Below, piece after piece: positions 10,986-20,936 of a DNA stretch of 64,000 bases. Within the stretch, counting starts at the first letter, position 1. The number at the start of each line of letters is the position of its first letter. The position numbers and the translations under genes were made by a program. Source of the stretch: Adiantum capillus-veneris (taxonomy: Eukaryota > Streptophyta > Polypodiopsida > Polypodiales > Pteridaceae); NCBI GenBank assembly GCA_014529385.2, contig CM043968.1:128749018-128813017 (forward strand), given 5' to 3'. Under the pieces are notes generated by a model. The model saw nothing but the letters and a program-made list of their open reading frames with translations. It was not told where the DNA came from and made no database searches.

Positions 10986-13900
10986 GTGTAGTCACCTTGG
11001 AAAAGGCATCAAAGCTAGAGGATACATTAGTGATGCCTATTGGGAAGAGGATCACAGAGGATAAGGAAGGAAGAAGTGCCCCAGGTCCTAGTAAGAAGAA
11101 AGGAAAGAGCCATGAAGGCGAGTATGTCAAGGCCAAGAGGAAAAGGAGAGCTCGTCGAAAGTTTCATGTTTCAGATTTTCCACTAGGGGATGGGCGATTA
11201 AGCTATGACTTGAAGGAGGATCTAATGAGCCGGAAGGCAGATGTTACTTTTGGGCAGCTTATAGAGATGGTGCCTAAGCTAAAGCGACAGTGGAAGAGGA
11301 TGGTTAACCCAATGGAGAAAGAGCCAGAGAGAGGTTCAGTAAAGGTGTTGGCAATGGATGAGCTACCAGACATTTGTCCAATAGTAGATGTGTGGCATAA
11401 AAGGAAAAATTTGGGACAAGGTTATGTGGATGGCGGAGCCCAAATATGTGTCATAACACACTCATGCGTTGAGAAGATGGGTCTCACAGTGGCTGGGATG
11501 TCAGGTTTTCAGATCAGATTGGCAAACCATCAAAAAGTAAAATGCTTGGGTGTTGTAAAGAGCTTAGAAGTGGAGGCATATGATGCAAAGGCAGTGGTTG
11601 ATTTTCATGTGATGCCAGCAGGGTTGGGAGCATATGCTATTATACTGGGCAGACCATGGTTACGTGCAGTGGGAGCTGTTCAAGATTGGCGACATGGTAC
11701 GATTAGCCTCTATGGAAAGACAGGTACCAAGAAGCTTTATAATATGGACACAAGGAAACGATTAGAGGAGCTTTATGAAGATGAGGATGAGTCTAGTGAT
11801 GAAGACTCTTCCACGGTGACAGATGAGGACAGTGATAGCACTACCAGCAGTGATGAGGATGCTGATGTTGCATTTCTTTTGATGGACAAAGAAATACAGG
11901 AGTTTGGTTTAGTTGCATTTGCGAATGAGGTTGAAGATGAAAGTGAAGGGCCTTATGAAGTGATTGAAGGGCTGATGCAAACCAAGGTTGAGTTGTCAAA
12001 GAAGCAGGAATTGATGACACAAATGATCAGTGGAGACCTCTCAGCTATGGAGAAGGATATATATTTGCACATACTGGCTAGTTTTCCTGATTTGTTCATT
12101 ACTTCATATGAAGAGATCAGAGCGTTCAAGGGCGAAGAGATGCATATAGAGCTGAAAGAAGGTGCTAAGCCAGTGCGGCAAAGGCTAAGAAGGATGGGTC
12201 AAGAGCAAATGGAAGCCTTGCGAGAAGAGGTGGACAAGTTGTTGAAGGTAGGGTTCATAGTCCCTGTGGAGACCACAGAATGGGTGAGTCCAGTAGTAGT
12301 CAGTCCAAAGATGGATGGGAAGTGGAGGATTTGTGTAGATTTTAAGCCCTTAAACGTAGCCACTAAGAAGAACCCATATCCTCTTCCATTCATCGATCAG
12401 ATCTTGGATTCAGTGGCAGGTTATGAGAGGTACAGTGTGTGTGATGGTTTTTCAGGCTATTTTCAATTGAAGATTGCTCTTAAAGACCGCACAAAGACCA
12501 CTTTTATCACGCCATGGGGCTGCTATTGCTACACAGTATTGCCATTTGGGTTGTCAAATGGACCTTCCTTCTATCAAGAGAGAGCGAATTGGGTGTTGGA
12601 ACCATTCATTGGTAGTTGTGTTAAAGCTTTTATGGATGACTTCTGTGTTTATAGCAGTAGGGCTGAACACCATGAGAAGCTGCAGATAGTATTGGCTCGA
12701 TATGATGAATGTGGAGGACAACTAAATCCAAAGAAATGTCATCTAGCACAGCCAAGGGTGAAGTTATTGGGCCACATGGTGTCAGAAAAGGGCATTGAGG
12801 CTGATCCAGACAAGGTTAAGTCTATTATTCTTATTCCATCACCTACGAGTACGAAGCAATTGGCAACCTTTATACACAAAGTGAAGTACATGGCAAGGTT
12901 TATTCCATTGTCTTCGCAGCTTCTTTATCCATTACAGCAAGTGGCAAAGCATGATCCATTGCAATGGGATGACAAGTGTGAAGAAGTGTTTCAAGAGATG
13001 AAAGAGGTGTTAGGGGGGTTGTCAGCCATGCAGGCTCCTGATTGGGAGAAAGTTTTTTATGTAAATCCATCAGTAGGGGATGATGCCATTGGAGCCATGC
13101 TATTGCAAAAGGGGAAGGGCAGCCATTATATGAGGCCAGTGTATTGTGCAAGCCGAGTGAAGTTGGTAGCGGAGAGAAAGTTATTGGAAGTAGAGCTAGT
13201 GATGGCCAGTGTAATATTTGCTTGTTGACGATTTCATCATTACTTGCTACCACGGCCTTTTGTTTTCTTGACGAGTGATGCCTTTTTGCAACAGTTAATT
13301 AATGGTACTAACATGTCAAATGTGGTGAAGAAATGGGTAATTGAGCTGCAAGAGTTTGAGTTCTCTTTTCTAGTGGAAGATAGTACAAGGGCTACCCTAG
13401 CTGATTTGTTGACCTACAAGGAGAATCCCCTTATTGTTAAGGAAGAGGTGGTGAGAAAGGTAGTTGAAGAAGTGCCACATATTAGCAATGCACATGTGTT
13501 GTTCTTTGATGGCTCATACAGAAAGAGCCATGATGCGGCTTCAGGGGGTATAGCACTTTATGATCCAAAGGGGAAGCTAGTATGCAAGAGAGGGTTCAAA
13601 TTGGATGCGCATAGTAACAATGAGGCTGAATATGCTACATTGGAAGCTGGATTACACATTTGTTTGAAGCATGGGGTTAGAAGGTTGAGCATAAAAGGTG
13701 ATGCCTTGTTAGTTGTGAAGCAAGTGCTGGGTGTGTGGAAGAGCAAGAACACCGCATTGAAGGAAATGTGTTTCAGAATTAAAGGTCTGTTAAAAAATTT
13801 TGAAGCATGGAGCATCAGACATATTGAACGTGCTCTAAATGGAGAGGCACATGAAGCAGCTCAAGGCATGATTGGGGAGCTATTTGTGTTGAGGACCACT

Positions 13901-15286
13901 TTACCTCTTTATCATGGCCGGGAAAGTTTGGCTCAAGAAGAGGAGTTTTTGCTACCAGGAATCATTCCAAAGGAGATTCAGAAGTCTAAAAAGTATGGCT
14001 TTGTGCCTAGAGCATACATGTACAAATTGATTGGTGATGTCTTATACATGAAAGGGGTTGATCTCGTGTTGAGACGTGTACCTTGGCAGGAGTAGCTTTA
14101 GAGAGTGTTAGAAGAGAATCATGAAGGCCCATGTGGTGGCCATTTTTCTCTAAAGATCACCTTGCATAAGATTTTGCAAGAGGGGTATGTATGTCCTAGT
14201 TTGCACAAGGATTTTCACCATTGGTGTAGGTCTTGCAATATGTGTCAAGCATTTGGGAAGAGAGTGTTGAAGCCAGAGCTACGAAAAACCATTATGGCGT
14301 TTGATGTGTTTGAAAAGTGGGGGATTGATGCAATAGGCCCGTTACCTATCACAAGCAGGGGAAAAAGCTATATTTTGACGGAAGTGGACTATCTTTCTAG
14401 ATGGGCAGAGGCTATAGCAGTAAAACAGATCACTGCAAAGGATGTGGCAAAATTTGTGTATGATGAAATATGTTGCAAGTTTGGGGTGCCACTAGAGCTA
14501 CTTTCAGATAAGGGGCCTGGCTTTCGAGCTAAATTGCTAGATTTTTTATGTGCAAAGATGAAGATTAGGCACCAGCATACCACTCCTTATTACCCACAAT
14601 GTAATGGCTTAAATGAAAGATTCAATGGTGAGTTGGTACAGATTCTTTCGAAAGTGACAGAGCACCAAGGAAAGAATTGGGATTTGGAATTGCCTAGTGC
14701 ATTATGGGCTTACCGTACTTCGGTGAAAACAGGTACATGGTTTACTCCATTTCATTTGGTGTATGGAAAAGAAGCACTATTGCCTGTGGAAGTAGAGTTG
14801 CCTGCGGTCAAGATGTTAGAGAAGTTGCTTGGGCCGCCTAGTGATGCATTCGAAGAGAGGCTCTTACAGCTACAAGAGGTTCAGTTGGATAGGATGAGTG
14901 CATTGGAACATTATGGGCAGATGCAAGATAGGGCTTTGGCAAAGATAAATGAAAAGGTCAAACGTTAGGGTATCAGGAAGCATGACTTGGTTTTGCGCTA
15001 CAACAGTAAGCTGGACAACACCTTCCAAAAGAAGTTTCAAATTAAGTGGGAAGGCCCTTTCAAGGTAGTGGAGTGTTTTCCAAATGGCACATATCAGCTG
15101 GCTAACCTGGATGGTGTTCTACATAAGTCAAGGGTAAATGGATTGCGTCTTAAATTGTATCATGCTAGATTGATGATGGTGGAGCAAGATGAGCTGTCTG
15201 TGGAGCAAGCAATATTGGTGAAGGATGAGGAGACCTGTGATGCGGCGACTCTCATATCTCTCTTTGCCGCTGCTGATCATGAATGA
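10928..15286 (+). pseudogene. Ty3-gypsy Pol: PR, RT, RNase H, second RNase H, integrase (in-frame stops)
   Basis: One reading frame runs from 10928 to 15286, interrupted only by TGA at 13226, TAG at 14093 and 14099, and TAG at 14966. Domains in order: protease with DGGA near 11428; reverse transcriptase with WRICVDFKPLN near 12330 and catalytic FMDD at 12629-12640; RNase H to about 13400; a second RNase H at about 13480-13880 (FFDGSYRKSHDAASGG, SNNEAEYATLEAGL, IERALNGEAHEAA). The integrase follows with an HHCC zinc finger (CRSCNMC near 14230) and a D-D-E core (GIDAIGPL near 14325, LSDKGPGF near 14500, NERFNG near 14613). A C-terminal SH3-like tail (KWEGPFKVVE near 15050) closes it. An acid-rich stretch (about 11770-11870) lies between PR and RT. 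It cannot make full Pol without readthrough, but little else is damaged. Confidence 0.93.
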
Positions 15287-15296
15287 TCTAGCAGGC

Positions 15297-15314
15297 TAGG
15301 GGATGGGAAAATTA
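15297..15314 (+). promoter_or_regulatory. polypurine tract of the Ty3 element
   Basis: The purine-rich run AGGGGATGGGAAAATTA directly precedes the right LTR at 15315. It is where plus-strand DNA synthesis would be primed, and it supports the LTR boundary. Confidence 0.8.
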
Positions 15315-16457
15315 TGTCAGGAGTTTTTTGGAGCAAGGGATTGCGCATATGTACATACACATGCATGGTGCATTGAATAAAGGATTGCCCAATTTCCATA
15401 GCCAGGTGGTTACGTGGGGCCCACATGTGTACAGGTAGGACCGCATGTACATAGTGCATCGATTTTCACTATCACTAGTACCAGTATGTTTTTTCTACAA
15501 TAATGAGGAGTTCATAGCGCGTAAAACTTCTCGAGGAAGCTATCCCCGGGCCGACGACATGAGGTAAGTAGGTGCATCAGATGGCATCTAGTGGCGTCAG
15601 GAGGGCGAACGGGGTCAATATTTGCACGCGGATGAGGACGGACACAACGTGGGTGTTTTCTTGTGAGAGTTATGCAGAAAGGTCATCATTAGGACCACTT
15701 TTTGGGGCCACTTCACGTGGTTGCGAGACGTACTATTGAAAAGAAATGAGTGCCAGGTGTGCGGATGATGCAAAAAGGTGACAACTATGCACTGCGAGGT
15801 CAGTTTTTGGCCTGTAATTCGGGGTCCGTTTGAGGTCATCTAAAAGGCCAAGGGTGCCCAACTAATAAAGCTAAGTGTGGGAACTGAAAAATCTGAGAGA
15901 AGACCAGAAAAAACGTGGAGAAGAGAGGAGGAACAGCCGCAGGTGTGTTTTTGCTCATTTTGGAGCCTATTTTGGCCCTAAACTGCTCATCCGAGGTCAG
16001 ATTTGAGCACTTTGACATTGTAGACTGGGGTTTTGGGCCGTTCCGGACGCGATGGTGCTGTCCATTTTTCCAAATTCCTCACTCTTTTTCTACTGTTTTT
16101 TTGTGTAAGTTTCTCGTATGAGCGAAGTTTCTGCTCTAGTTTGTGATTGTATCTGGCTTATTTTACCCATTTTGTGTGAGCTATTTGCCCCTTGGTGTTG
16201 GCCCAAGCTCATTTGTATCTAATTATCAGAAATTCCCCTCTTTTGAGTTGAGTTTTTTGGGTGTGTGTGTGTGTGTGTGTGTCTGTGTGGAGTGGGCAAG
16301 TGGATAGTCTCTCTCCTCTCACTCCAGAGGTGTGTTCCCTGTCTCGGCCAGGTGTGTTGTCTAAGCCGAGTGGTGCCCCATAGTGTGTGTGTGTATATTC
16401 CCAAGAGTGTGTGTCGGGTTGTTATAGAGGTGCTGTGTGTGTTTTCATCCCGCTCAC
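15315..16457 (+). repeat. 3' LTR of the Ty3 element
   Basis: 1,143 bp, TGTCAGGAG to CCGCTCAC, matching 7729-8867 throughout with single-base differences and a small insertion (CCTGTAATTCGG against CCTGTTCGG). It is followed immediately by GGCGT, the target duplication. Confidence 0.92.
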
Positions 16458-16462
16458 GGCGT

Positions 16463-16777
16463 TGAAATGCCCTGTCCTGTGCTGTACCGACCCACCTCCC
16501 CACCATATTTTACCCTGTAGTAGCACCCATGCTTTTCTAGCACGGGTGCGTTAGTATCCTCGTCCTCTGTGTCAGGAGCGGCATGCTCTGAAATAGGGGA
16601 CTCCATTCCGCCGCCACTACCAAAACAACCGAAGCCACAAGATCCGCCGCCGCTTCGTCTCTCCCGACGCTCGTTGCCTTGAGATGAGCATCGATGCGTG
16701 CCGCTAGAGGAAGTTCGTCGACGGTGTTCTGGCAAAGCAAGAGTGGAATGGAGTGGCGTAGGATCCTTTGATGCCAT
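16463..16777 (-). pseudogene. unidentified gene, upstream exon (other half of 7130-7728)
   Basis: From an ATG at 16777 the minus strand encodes a Ser/Arg/Gly-rich N-terminus, then MESPISEHAAPDTEDEDTN and APVLEKHGCYYRVKYGG. The block DTNAPVLEKHGCYYRVKYG recurs in the duplicated unit at about 7570-7500 with few changes (DTDAPVLDKHGCYYRVKYG). That conservation suggests coding constraint rather than chance. A GT after GGTGGGGAG near 16490 could be a splice donor. The Ty3 insertion at 16457 separates this exon from its downstream part. Function unknown. Confidence 0.4.
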
Positions 16778-17108
16778 GGGAGTGGGACGATAAGAAGGGG
16801 TCGTAAAATGAGGTGCCGTCGGTGCGAGGATCTGGATGCAAGGAGTCCCTCCCTAACTCCCCCATGGGGTGGACTGTGAAGAGAGACCATAGGTGGCAAG
16901 CTACTGCAGAGTGTAGCGGCCAAACAATCCCTTCGTCGAATAGAGGTACCAGTCTTGTAAAGAGAGAGCCCGCTGTAGGTCTAGATCTACGACTGTGGAG
17001 GAACCTGAGTAGAGTAGGTGTAGGATGGCCATGCCTGCAAATAACAAAAATAAACCTATGACACTCATGGTTTAGGGTTAACTAGCCAGAAACAATATTT
17101 ATTTCTTT
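16778..17108. other. no recognised feature
   Basis: Moderately GC-rich sequence upstream of the unidentified gene, with short overlapping ORFs on both strands (for example 16813-17061 plus). If the CACTA model is right, this could include the promoter shared by two divergent genes. I see no clear TATA box. Confidence 0.3.
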
Positions 17109-17786
17109 GCTTATTCTCACAGTCTCAAGACTAGGGTCCACTGGAGGCGATGTCCACCCCGGGTGGGAGCCCACCTATAATGTGAACCAACCAAATGAAG
17201 ATCCAGATGGCTGCTCCCCACCAGATTGTCTCTCGTCTGACATCTACATTACAAAGAGAAATATGAGATTTAGCTTTTGCCCCCTCCTCACTTATCTATA
17301 AATATGTACACAGGTTGATTAGCACACGAGCACGTAGATACATATACATACTAGTAGACCTAAGTAGAGGCTAGTAGTGCCAAAGGTCAAGTGGTACCTC
17401 TTTAGATATAATCACAGTCTCAACCATGGTAAAACCAAAGGTACGTTGCTTGTTCTCACAGTCTCAAGACTAGGGTTCACTGGAGGCGATGTCTACCTCG
17501 GGTGGGATCCCACCTGGATGTGAACCAACCAGAAGAAGAGCCAAATGGCTGCTCCCCACTAGGTGGTTTCTCATTTGACATCTACATTACAAAGAGCAAT
17601 ATGAGATTTGGCTTTCCCCCCTATTTACTCATCTATAAATATGTACACAAGTATATTAGCACACAAGCACGTAGATACATATACATACTAGTAGACCTAA
17701 GTAGCGGCTAGTAGTGCCAAAGGTCAAGTCGCACCTCTTTAGATATCATCATAGTCTCAACCGTGGTAAAACCAAAGGTACATTGC
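17109..17786. repeat. 339-bp tandem duplication with a TATA-like box in each unit
   Basis: Unit 1 (17109-17447) and unit 2 (17448-about 17786) align end to end with a 339-bp period. Shared blocks include CACAGTCTCAAGACTAGGGT, TGACATCTACATTACAAAGAG, ATCTATAAATATGTACACA and CATACTAGTAGACCTAAGTAG. Each unit carries CTATAAATA about 190 bp in. A shorter internal similarity exists between the unit start (TTCTCACAGTCTCAAGAC) and its end (AATCACAGTCTCAACC). It could be a promoter duplication in the CACTA interior, or two adjacent small LTR-like units. No coding signal is evident. Confidence 0.85.
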
Positions 17787-17993
17787 GGTAATCCATGCAT
17801 GAGTGAATCAATGACCACAACACCACGATTAAAAAAGGACTATACCCAAGAGGAAGCATCTAACCTTCGCGTGCTATGCTCCCATACTCAGTGCCTACAT
17901 ACATGCATAAACAAATATATATACGATTACATAATGTAACCATCCTTTTGAGTATAGATAAAGAGTTATGGTTGTAAATGTAGCCATTGTTTT

Positions 17994-18183
17994 GTGTTGT
18001 GCGCAGTGTGAGTGTGCTCTTGCTTCTGTAGAGTGCTATGAAGAAGATATTCTTTATTGTGCTTCTTGCACAGCATCTCTTCACAGTAGCTCCGTGTTCA
18101 AGGGATTACTTTGTACATTGCATGCCTGCCTCCATTCTGAGGTACAGAACCGTTAAAAGCTGTCCAACCTAATGCCTATTCGG

Positions 18184-18235
<52 letters not shown>

Positions 18236-18358
18236 AAGATAGAGAAGCTAAGGAGAAGAGAGTAGAAAGTAATTTCTGAGGGTCCATCGGCTTCACGTAA
18301 AGAAGGTCTTTTTCATAGCACTTTATAGAAGCAGAAGCATACCTGCACTGCACACACC
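17994..18358. repeat. imperfect inverted repeat (about 63-bp arms) around a (GA)n tract
   Basis: The left arm at 17994-18056 (GCTTCTGTAGAGTGCTATGA core) is the reverse complement, with mismatches, of 18298-18358 (TCATAGCACTTTATAGAAGC core). The GGTGTGTGCAGTGCA end pairs with TTGTGCGCAGTGTGA. The loop of about 240 bp contains a (GA)n run at 18186-18232. This could be a foldback element or an inverted duplication inside the CACTA interior. Confidence 0.6.
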
Positions 18359-18461
18359 AAAAAATGGTTGCTTAGCCTACAACCATTGCTCTTTATCTCC
18401 CTATTTCTTTATCTTCCTCTCTCTATCTATCGCTTTCTTCCGACGGATATCTCTATTTCTC

Positions 18462-18463
<2 letters not shown>

Positions 18464-18501
<38 letters not shown>

Positions 18502-18607
18502 CATCTCTCTCTGTCCCCCTCTTTCTCTCTCTCTCTCTCTCTCCCTCTCTCCCTCCTTCCCTCTCTCCCATTCTCTCCCTCTTTCCCTCTCTCTCCCTCT
18601 TCCCCCA

Positions 18608-18670
<63 letters not shown>

Positions 18671-18801
18671 TATCTATCTCTCTCTCTATTTCTTCCTCTC
18701 TTTTCCTCTCTCCCTCTCTCTATCTTTCCCTCTCTTTCTCTCCCTCTATCTATCTCTATCTCTCTTTCTCTCCTCCCCTCTCCCTTTATCTATCTCTATA
18801 T

Positions 18802-18849
<48 letters not shown>
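18464..18849. repeat. (CT)n-rich microsatellite, 5' boundary of the LINE
   Basis: About 390 bp of CT-rich simple repeat with interruptions (TATCTAT, TTCC, CCCC). The apparent 161-codon Ser/Leu ORF across it is the repeat read in frame, not a gene. The LINE begins right after it at about 18850. Confidence 0.95.
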
Positions 18850-18851
<2 letters not shown>

Positions 18852-19078
18852 AAGTCGTTTTTTGACCTAGTAGACAACAGTTCACTCTTTTGATCATAAC
18901 TTCTTCATTTGAACTCCGATTTAGGTGATCTATAGCTTCAATTGAAGAGCATGAAGCCCTCTACGCCTTGATATAAAGAAAGAACTTTTTTGAGCAATGG
19001 AATGCTTTGCTGTAACAACATCATATAATTGAAAAAAACTTTCAAAACTTTGCGTTTTTGTTGCTGACTTGAAGGCAA

Positions 19079-19970
19079 TGTCAGACAAAACTTGCAAGGG
19101 TGGAAAATCCACACTCGCCATGGAGAATGATACAAAATCTCCAAGGAATTTGGATGCTAATCCAACCACATCGTCTACAACAACGGAAGCAATGATCATG
19201 GCTTACTTGGTCTCATTAGAAGAATAGTCAACAAGCAAGGTGAAGAACTGCGCGCACTTGCAAAATGGAGAATGAGCACCTCAAGAAGGTGCTTGAAATG
19301 CAAATGACACGCTTGATGAATCTTGAGAATGAAGTTCAAGAATGTAAGAGCCCTCTTGCTGACATGAATGTATTGAAAGAGTGCTTGAGCAAAGTTGAGA
19401 GTGATCATGTATTGAAAGAGGAAACGATAGATGCAATACGATATGATGTATGTGAGATGAGAAATGCATCCAAATCATGGACTGCTATATGTAAGGATAA
19501 TGTGGTTTCTACATCTCCTATCACGCAAGCCGTTGTCCAAGCAAAGAATGTAGAGAATGTGGACACTCAAGAATTGCAAGAACGGCAATTTCCATCATCA
19601 TTCGTGGAATCAAGGAGGAAAGCATGGAAACACCCCAATCTCTTGCGGCTGCTATTGAAGAGTTTTTTGCTACATACTTTGGCATGTCTGGAATCATGGC
19701 TTATAGTGCATATCAAGTTGAAAAACAAGGAGTCCCTCGCTTGGGAGAAATACCTATTGTATGTACTATGGATGATGAGGTAAAGAGAAAGATCATCCTT
19801 GACAATAGTTGGATCTACCTCAAAGGAACAAGTTGAAATGTATATGAGGATTAGACTCTTATGCAACAAAATGTATGTCACAAAGCATATGCGGAAAGAA
19901 GCAAGAAGGTTAAGGTGTCATCTCAAGAAGAAAAGTCACTTGAGGAGGATGCAAGTCCACCCAACAAATA
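19079..19970 (+). pseudogene. LINE ORF1 protein, coiled coil plus RRM-like plus C-terminal domain
   Basis: The likely start is the ATG at 19079 (MSDKTCKGGKS). A stop near 19227 is a frameshift, after which the frame used from 19265 continues with a heptad-rich helix (HLKKVLEMQMTRLMNLENEV). Next come an RRM-like block (IIRGIKEESMETPQSLAAAI, AYSAYQVEK) and a C-terminal segment (ILDNSWIYLKG, YVYEDRTLMQQ). This order matches the trimeric RNA-binding ORF1p of L1 elements. No CCHC knuckle, usual in plant L1 ORF1, is visible. It ends at a TAG just before the endonuclease. Confidence 0.65.
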
Positions 19971-19976
19971 GGGACA

Positions 19977-20815
19977 CATGATCTATGAGACCAACTCACA
20001 CTTGCGAACAAGCTTTTGGAATTGTAACGGGTATCCATGGAATTTGGGAATTGGTATTGATGAGCTTACCAATGACTCCAATGTGATACTTCTTGTCAGA
20101 ACATGGGAGCATGATGCGCAATGAATTCTTGGATTTGACAAATACGATGTGCATGCTTTGATGTGGGCCAAAAATGCAAAGCAACGTAGAGGCCAAGGAG
20201 GCATAGCATCATGTATGATAAAAAAGGGTTTGAAAGATGAATCCATTGTCAAAGAAGATAAGTATAAACGCTACTTATGGCAGAAGATCGGTCCACCAAA
20301 TGGTCAAGTCATGTTTGTGTCTGGTTGCTACATTCCTCACTATGACTTCAACTTTTATGCTCACTTAGATATGGATAGAGATCAACCCTTTGTTGAACTG
20401 GAGGAAGACATTGCTCATTACAAGGACCAGGGTGAAGTCATTGTCTTTAGAGACATGAATGCTCGCACAAATACATTACAACACGCCACACAATAAGTCG
20501 ACATGCCGTATGTCTCAAGAAGATTTGATGACTTATACATGTATAATCGAAGTTCTAATAAAGCAAAAGAATTGAATCACCATGGAAAGTCACTTCTACG
20601 TATGTGTAGTAGTACCGGAATGCTCATTGTTGCAAATGGTGTATCTTTATAGAAAGGCACTAACGACTTTACATGTAGAAAAGCACAATGGTGATAGCGT
20701 GATTGACTATATGTTGCTTTCGGGAGCCACTTTACACTTGGTGACTGGAATCCGGAATCGGATCATACGATGTTATGTATTGATCGCAAGTGTGGTAAAA
20801 GACCCGAGTATGTAG
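19977..20815 (+). pseudogene. LINE AP-like endonuclease domain
   Basis: Recognised by SFWNCNGYPWNLG (Asn motif near 20015), GQGGIASCMIKKG, SGCYIPHYDFNFYAHLD, DMNART near 20455, GDSVIDYMLLS near 20690 and a downstream SDH motif near 20757. This domain nicks target DNA to start target-primed reverse transcription. The catalytic Glu position, usually an ETW-like motif, reads LLVRTWE near 20095, an apparent Glu-to-Arg change. A TGA interrupts at 20122, another stop lies at 20494, and at least one frameshift follows before 20757. It cannot be active. Confidence 0.85.
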
Positions 20816-20936
20816 CCTCCAATCATGATGTGAATCATTCATACCTACATCTAGACTTCAAACGAGCACTTATATATGCTGATATGGTGGACCAAATGTT
20901 AAGCATGACAGAGCATCAAGAGAGCCCAATATTAGA

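Larger units (their letters stand above)
7729..16457 (+). mobile_element. Ty3-gypsy LTR retrotransposon, Tat-type, near full length (8.7 kb)
   Basis: Two direct LTRs (7729-8867 and 15315-16457) flank a primer-binding site, gag, pol and a polypurine tract in the standard order. The 5-bp sequence GGCGT precedes the left LTR (7724-7728) and follows the right LTR (16458-16462), a clean target-site duplication. By eye the LTRs differ at roughly 25 places in 1.14 kb, mostly transitions, so this is the youngest element in the window. Pol has a second RNase H domain between the usual RNase H and integrase, the hallmark of the Tat lineage. In-frame stops in pol make it defective alone. It sits inside the CACTA element, within one unit of a 257-bp duplication. 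Confidence 0.93.

Noticed and set aside
18368-18853. 161-codon Ser/Leu ORF, and similar Arg/Glu, Cys/Val and His/Thr ORFs at every microsatellite
   Set aside because: They are dinucleotide repeats translated in frame, open on several frames at once, with no protein logic.
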